Positions 58,201 to 64,000 of a stretch of 64,000 nt of DNA are shown here, piece after piece. Location of the stretch: assembly GCA_027946555.1 (NCBI GenBank), contig JAPEVC010000049.1:115138-179137 (forward strand), read 5' to 3'. The position numbers were made by a program, and so were the translations under genes. This DNA comes from Gnomoniopsis sp. IMI 355080 (taxonomy: Eukaryota; Ascomycota; Sordariomycetes; Diaporthales; Gnomoniaceae). The notes under the pieces were generated by a model. The model saw only the letters and a list, made by a program, of their open reading frames with translations. It ran no database searches and was not told the DNA's origin. Position 1 is the first letter of the stretch, and each line of letters starts with the position of its first letter.

Positions 58201-58607
58201 TCTTTCCTTCTTTGGCCGGAAGTGAGTGACGTCTACAGGTAACAGGTCATGCCGATGATGGGCTCCTGGTGGTCCTTCCCCATGCACGCACTCAGCCCTG
58301 TCGAACAGATTGCCAGATTGCGATCTGAGAGGTGCTAACAGCTCCGGTTTCCGGGGCCACCTGCCATGTCGCTCTCTCCGGGTGCCAGGATGGTGAGAGG
58401 TTTTGTATGTGTAAGGCTGCCGGGCATCGTGAGCCTTGATATGCAAGCGAGGTGGCAATGGATCCACTGACCCATAGCAAGGCGCCTTGTGAGATGTGCT
58501 TTGCACTTCAAAATACTGTACATAGGAGGTAGGGAAATTGTGAACATGTCGTGTCTTGTCGTGTCTCCTGTGGTAGGGCTCTGCATCACCATCACGGCAA
58601 CGTTTGT

Positions 58608-58623
58608 GCGCGCGCGCGCGCGC
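58608..58623. repeat. (GC)8 dinucleotide run
   Basis: Sixteen bases of alternating G and C, preceded by GT, followed by a CT-rich tract. Such runs can form left-handed Z-DNA. Confidence 0.8.
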
Positions 58624-61600
58624 TCTCTCGCTCATCTCAACCCTCTCCACCTATTATTGGTCGGTAGCCAACTCATGAATCCGTGCCAGTGCCACAGGCT
58701 CATTCTGCGATGCGACTGCTAGCCCGTCGAAATTCGGCAGGATCTGATCGGCGTCCAGGGTCCAGGTTCGACCAGCCACAGAGACGTCTTGTCCTCTATT
58801 CTGTTGTCGCCGCACGAAACACTCAGGATTGCAAAGGCAGGGGAACCTTTCGGTTGCCGAGACTGCAAGGAATCAGAGGCGAACTCCTTCGTGGTCGCCG
58901 AACAGTCTTGTCACAATGCGAGCTGATCCCGCACGATCTCACCACCATGTCCATGGCATTTTCTTTATTTTTGATTTTTGATCTGTTCTAGAAGGTCCTC
59001 GTGGAACATCCTGAAGATACCCATATCCCGGGGCGGCCGAGCGTGGGGTATTGGAAGCCGGGAAAACTTGGCTCTTTGTGTTCATTCCATGTGACGAGAG
59101 CATCGTCGCTTTGCGTCGCCTTGCGTCGCCTTGAGGCGATGGAGACAAGGAGAAAAGATCGGCATGCACCTTCCTCGAAGAGCAAAAGGCCGAACACACG
59201 AGGAACTGGCCCAACAGAGAGGCTTGACACTGGGATCAGGTCACTCAGGGACCGGGGATCGTTACCAAGTAATTTCTCGGCAAACACCTGGCTCTTGCTA
59301 ATTGATAAGCGAGCTCCATGCTCGAAAGTCAGCCCCGCGAAAACAGGGCGGTCTATTATCACGAACCGGAGGTCCGTGGGTAGGGTGAGATGGTCGGATA
59401 AACCCGTCATGTCGGTGAAGTGCAGTCCCCCGGGCTACCTAGTCTGGCAATTCTTTGAGTTGTGCCCGTATAATCTGGAATGAATTGTGCTTTGATGGGA
59501 TAACGTCTTTCTATGAAAGGTGCACAGTCCACGAACGTGTCAAAGCAGAACACATGTCACTGACCGATAGGTGCGGTACGGATCAACCGAACGAAAATGC
59601 CACGTTTAATAAACGCAAGGTGTAGGAAGATCTTTGCTGGATCTTAGATGCATCCTGACACACCGCTTTTGCGGCTCTTCGGGTTGCACACCTGTTCATG
59701 GGATGCTGCATGCCCAACACGTGGTTTTGCCGTCCAAACAGTCAGCGCGTGTCCCACGTCGCACCCCCGGATTTACTATTACCTTGTTACTTGTAATACT
59801 ATGTATGTGATTTGACAAGTTGATTACTTTTGTTTTTCGCCTCTTTTGCGCGGCATGACACACTAAGCTGCTTTCTGCTCTGCCCTTTCAACCTCTGCAG
59901 ACGGTGTGAAGTGCCGAACTCGGACCCATTTTCCAATTGCACAGTAAGAATTGACGAGCGGGGCTTCTTGTTCAGAGAAAGGAAGTCTCGTTTTACGACA
60001 CATCACACCGCCCCCGAACATCGCGTACCCGCTCTCGCGTTTTATAACTCGCTCCCCGCTAAAGTGCTACTATGATGTACTTAAATTATGTACACAGGGC
60101 CCACCATTTTCTTTCTGAATCAGGCCTGATGATTCTGGCCACCTACCAGTCCAGCTGGCCGGACTGGGCTGACGGAATGAAATTTGTAGCTTACTGGTTG
60201 GCCACAAATAGATTTGACCCCTTGGTGGCTTCGGCATTCGGGGACGCTGGGAGGTGCTGTCCAATTCTAAAGCCTGAGCAGCCCACCCAATGTCTACAAC
60301 CGAGACATTTGTGGAATCGTCAAAAGACTATGGACGGCGCTCCGTGCAATGGTACGATGATGACCGGCGAGCGGGGCTGAAATTTTGGTTCTGGCCCCCC
60401 TCCCCTCTCCGGCGTAGCCGGGAATACCGTAAAATGCAAAGTCGATATGTCCGGACCTGCACGGGGTGCTGCGTTAGGAGAGGCGGTAGGCCAACCTGTG
60501 AAATACAGCCGTGTTGGCTGGCTGAGAGCTACCAAACGTCCTGACCACCACAGCGGAGATGTCTGAGAAGCAAGTGGATCTGCGACATAGGCGAAGTTCT
60601 TTCGCCTTGCTTGCTCTTGGATGCGAGGCGTCTTCTCCTCCCTTCTCCTCCCCAAGGGCCCAAGGGGGCCGAGGAGGGGGCTGGTTGGTCAAACATTAGA
60701 CCTACATGCAGCATTGATGAGCAGTCAGCTGCATGAGAAAACGTGCGAAGTGTATTCAGGTGGTGCGGTGGCGAAGAAGCAAAGAAAGTGGCAGGACGTG
60801 ATTACTCATCAGCATGGCGCGGGGTGAGGAGAATGAACCATACGGATACTTTACAAGTTATGCTGGCGCTGCATGGCTTTTGCAAGGTACACACATACTG
60901 TGTAGGGTGTATTTCCTGCACTACGTAGGTAAGGGGCCAGAATGTCACGTTGAAATGCACATGCAGCACCACTAAAAGACCGGAGCCGTTTGTCCTGCAA
61001 CAACTTGTCGGCTTCCCACTGGTGGGCGGGCAGATTGGCCCTGAACCCGGGGGCCCAAAACTGCAAAGGATGCGTGTCGCGGCTTGCCTCGTGGGAAATG
61101 CACATTGCTTCCAGGGATGTGCAGATCCTGCCGGCCATGTTGTGCTTCTCTCCACTTCTCCGCCAGTCGGCCAGTGTGTATACTTTGCAACGTACTGCGC
61201 ATATCCTCGATCCACTCATAATCTTTACACAGAATTACAAGAAGCTCAAAAAAAGATCATGTTGTGCTGCCGCAGTGCGCGACTCCTATTCCCTAATAGC
61301 AGTACACACAGTACATAGTAGTGTACAAAAACTAACGCTATTGTTGGTAGATCGCGCTTATACCATACCATAGTAATAGTCAATTCTACTACGCCACCCG
61401 GCCAGTGGCCGATTGTGGGTGGCATTGGAGATACATACTAATATAGTTCAAATAATTTGATGCAATGTGGAAAGACTTTGTATGCACGGTGGAGTCCACG
61501 AAAACACATTACCACGAGCGCCATCCAATCGTCCGATGCTATACTTACAGGGCATGTTGTAAATCTTTTGAAACAGCACTGTCCGTTTAGTCGAAGACGA

Positions 61601-63076
61601 GAAAGTTTAAAGGAATGTGCAGCTGATCATCAACTCGGTTAAATATTCAACAGGTGCTCGGTTCCATATATGCTTTTGTCAATGACATGGTACTTGTCTA
61701 GTGCTGTCAATAGGAGCACGATGCGGCCGCATGCAGAGGGCGGAATGGGAGACACGTTACGTTCTATTTCAGGATCAAAGAGAACATGACGTCGAGCGAA
61801 CCTTACAAATGCTATTTAATAGCACTGTCGTAGTTTTGGAAGTCAAATCTGCCCAGCGCGCCGTCCTCGGAAAAGACACTTCATGGGGCTAGTAAGATTG
61901 ACCGGGTCCTCAGCGCCAACTGTCGCCCGCTCGCCGCTGGTATGTATTGTATCTTTTCGACTGCCCCGGAATGGCCGGGGAAACTGGACCACGGACCACG
62001 GCAACATCAATGAATCAAACTGGGGACAGACATGTTTGCTGAGCCTCGTGGCAAGCAAGCCATGGCTGGTGACCAGAACAGTGGGTGTTCTAGAAGGCGA
62101 CCAGAAGGCTGAAAACAGTAACGCCCCATGCGCAAAAGAAACGCGCGAGCTACTATGGTAGCCAGTCTGGTCCTATATTCCCACGTGGGGCTGGCCGTCC
62201 GGGCCGTCACAAGTCACAAGTTCCTCAGTCCCTACCCAGTAAACCCCCCGTCCAAACCCAGCCCAACCCATGGGGCGCCAATGAAAAGCAGCTGCGGTGT
62301 ACACAACTCAGGCACCAGAGTCATGTCTTTGGTTCCAGTCAGCAAATGATGACTCGGGTCGGAAGTTTCTTTGTTGAACTTTGTCTTGCTGGTCTTTTCA
62401 TTATTGGGGGCCTGAAGAGACATCATCCGACAAAAAAAGAAATTGACCGTTACGATCATTTGGCACTAGCAGCCCGTCTGTTGCATACCAACCGTATTCA
62501 AGGTTTTTCAATTTTGTCTCACAAGCTGATGGGCAAGTCTTTTGATGGTTCATCCCTTCGCGTGGTCCGAAGGGAAAAAGAGAAAAAGAAAGAACAGAGA
62601 TAGCCGAGGGGGGGGGAGCCATGCTGTGTTGGGTACTGTGCATGGTTCATGTATCATCAGGAATTGTACACTGTGAGGATCGAGTCCCCGCTTATTCGAA
62701 CTGGCAGAACCAAGTCCCGACGCCATCATCATGCCATGGCGGGTTCGCCATGCGTGCGAGCGGGCTTTGCAAAGGTGGGCTTCACTTGACTGCCTGCCCA
62801 GGATGGGTGGAGGGGATGGAAGAGTAGGTCTCCTGTAGGTAATTCTGTTTAGTAGTGTAAGAGTAGAGAGGGACAGAATCCATGAAGATGTTGCCACTCT
62901 AAAATGGAAAACGTGGTGTGCGGCAGTTGGGCCTAAGCGAATTATTGTTTTAATTCGCCTGTTATTTATTTTTATTGGGGTCTTTTTTCTTTCTTTTTGG
63001 GCAATGGTGTACTCCAATCCAAGTCGCCAGTGCCAATGCCAGCCCCCAGTGTCAAGTGGCTAAAAAGTAAAATAAG

Positions 63077-63086
63077 TACCTAGGTA
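63077..63086. promoter_or_regulatory. TACCTAGGTA palindrome
   Basis: Second perfect copy of the 10-bp palindrome seen at 47008-47017, in the gene-free right end. Confidence 0.35.
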
Positions 63087-63499
63087 GATACAGAGGTACA
63101 GAGTGCGTATGACGGTACTTTAATCCCTGCGCCCATGCCCCCCCCCTTGGGCACCCACTGTATCCACCCACACCTTGGCTGCATGGAATAGACACACGCT
63201 TCTTTTGTCGACCCCTGCAGCCCCTCCACCTGGCCCTGGGCACCCCTCCGTTACCCACCCTGCCACCACACTCCACGTCGTTAGCACATGGCTCCCGGGG
63301 GTCTGCCCTGTCCCGTCCTGCAAATCTCTCCTTTCTGATGAGCATGCGCGTGTTTGAGGCACAGGGCGCCAGCACCAGCGCCAGCACCGGCATCAGCACT
63401 TGTTGAATAGTCTGGTACAGTACGTATCGACTTTCCCCGACAAGGCATTGCTTGATTGATCAGTGAGGCACACACACACAAGGCCACAGGCACGAGCAC

Positions 63500-64000
63500 A
63501 CTGTCACCTCGTCTTTTCCGTCAACCCCGTCACCACTGGGAGCTCACCCGGCCATTTTCGATTTTCGGTTTTCTGCCCGGACGGCTCACTTTCCCCTCTT
63601 GTCCTGTCGGCTTCGGGTCGCTACTTTGTACTCGATCAATCAAAAACAACTGCCCATTCCATCCATTCTCGATCCAGCCTGTCCATCCGTGTCATCTCAC
63701 AAGCGACACGCAGCCCGCCACAGCAGCACAACAAGAAATACGGTTTAGCGGACGAGGCGTGTGTATGCGCGTGTGTGTGTGTGCTTGTGCGTGTGTCTTG
63801 GGAGCCATTGTGTGCGTATTCTTCTTCTTCCTGCTGTTGTTCTTCCATTCCTCTTCCTCGCAACATCTGCTATCTGCATCCCAATCCCATTCCATCGCCT
63901 CGCATCCACCCCATCATCGTCTGTTTGGCCTGCGCAGCTTCAAAGGTTCGGTTCTGCCCGTCTCTCATCAGCTATTCCGGCCCCCCCCCCCACCCTACTC
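63500..64000 (+). promoter_or_regulatory. Possible promoter/leader of a plus-strand gene beyond the window
   Basis: The last 500 bases contain pyrimidine-rich stretches on the plus strand (TTCTTCTTCTTCCTGCTG near 63820 and CATCCCAATCCCATTCC near 63876), typical of transcription starts and long leaders of fungal regulatory genes. No start codon with a long frame is seen before the edge. Confidence 0.3.

Larger units (their letters stand above)
52258..64000. other. 11.7-kb gene-free region
   Basis: No open frame here has a recognised domain, a family motif or splice sites that extend it, on either strand. The longest frames (58093-58650 minus, 59001-59483 plus, 62550-63017 minus) look random in composition. 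The G+C content is normal and not RIP-like, so this is not a decayed transposon in any way I can see. Low-complexity spots are (GC)8 at 58608-58623, runs of G (62608-62616) and C (63138-63146, 63981-63991), and repeats of GCCAGCACC near 63370. It may be a large regulatory region, may hold noncoding transcripts, or may be very diverged genes. Confidence 0.5.

Noticed and set aside
58093..58650. 185-codon minus-strand frame in the gene-free region
   Set aside because: His/Arg-rich random-like sequence, crosses the (GC)8 run and has no conserved motif.

Overview
This window is nuclear DNA from a filamentous ascomycete (Pezizomycotina, probably Sordariomycetes). Nearly every recognisable gene is broken by short introns, mostly 48-160 nt, with GTRNGT-like donors, CTRAY-like branch sites and YAG acceptors. 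The products are typical of the group: a secreted laccase ending in DSGI, hamartin/TSC1, peroxin-7, a Pho84 phosphate transporter, a SigF-like NTF2 protein and several proteins I know only as conserved fungal unknowns. Exon boundaries below were built by hand from splice motifs, reading phase and family conservation. There are no rRNA or CRISPR features and no intact transposon, and I saw no tRNA.

Layout. 1-2550: the 3' end of an unidentified gene, then gene-poor DNA. 2551-6615: an FAD monooxygenase facing a PHO84 phosphate transporter. 9181-12392: HGH1 and ENP1/bystin, divergent from one compact promoter; both serve translation (eEF2 folding and 40S assembly). 13260-17654: ORC4 with AT-hook and PHD finger, convergent with an AlkB-like dioxygenase with a GRF zinc finger. 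20614-22437: laccase. 22886-26352: two minus-strand conserved genes of unknown function, the first with an in-frame TAG that an intron may remove. 28396-35397: a secreted type-B carboxylesterase/lipase, PEX7, a SigF-like membrane protein and a single-pass membrane protein. 36861-46456: TSC1, a DJ-1/PfpI protein, mitochondrial ribosomal protein uL23m, a METTL4-type MT-A70 methyltransferase and a LEU5-type mitochondrial carrier. 47228-52257: a conserved unknown gene in five exons, CDC73 of the Paf1 complex and a small basic protein with a C-terminal membrane segment. 52258-64000: about 11.7 kb with no gene I can support, ending in pyrimidine-rich DNA that looks like the leader of a plus-strand gene beyond the window.

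Most genes are housekeeping genes in mixed orientation and form no biosynthetic cluster. The secreted enzymes (laccase, esterase) and the monooxygenase lie beside the larger gene-poor stretches. I found no clearly new multi-gene system. The best leads are the in-frame TAG, the gene-free right end, the chromatin-reader ORC4, and the AlkB-GRF and METTL4 genes, which belong to methyl-removing and methyl-adding families.
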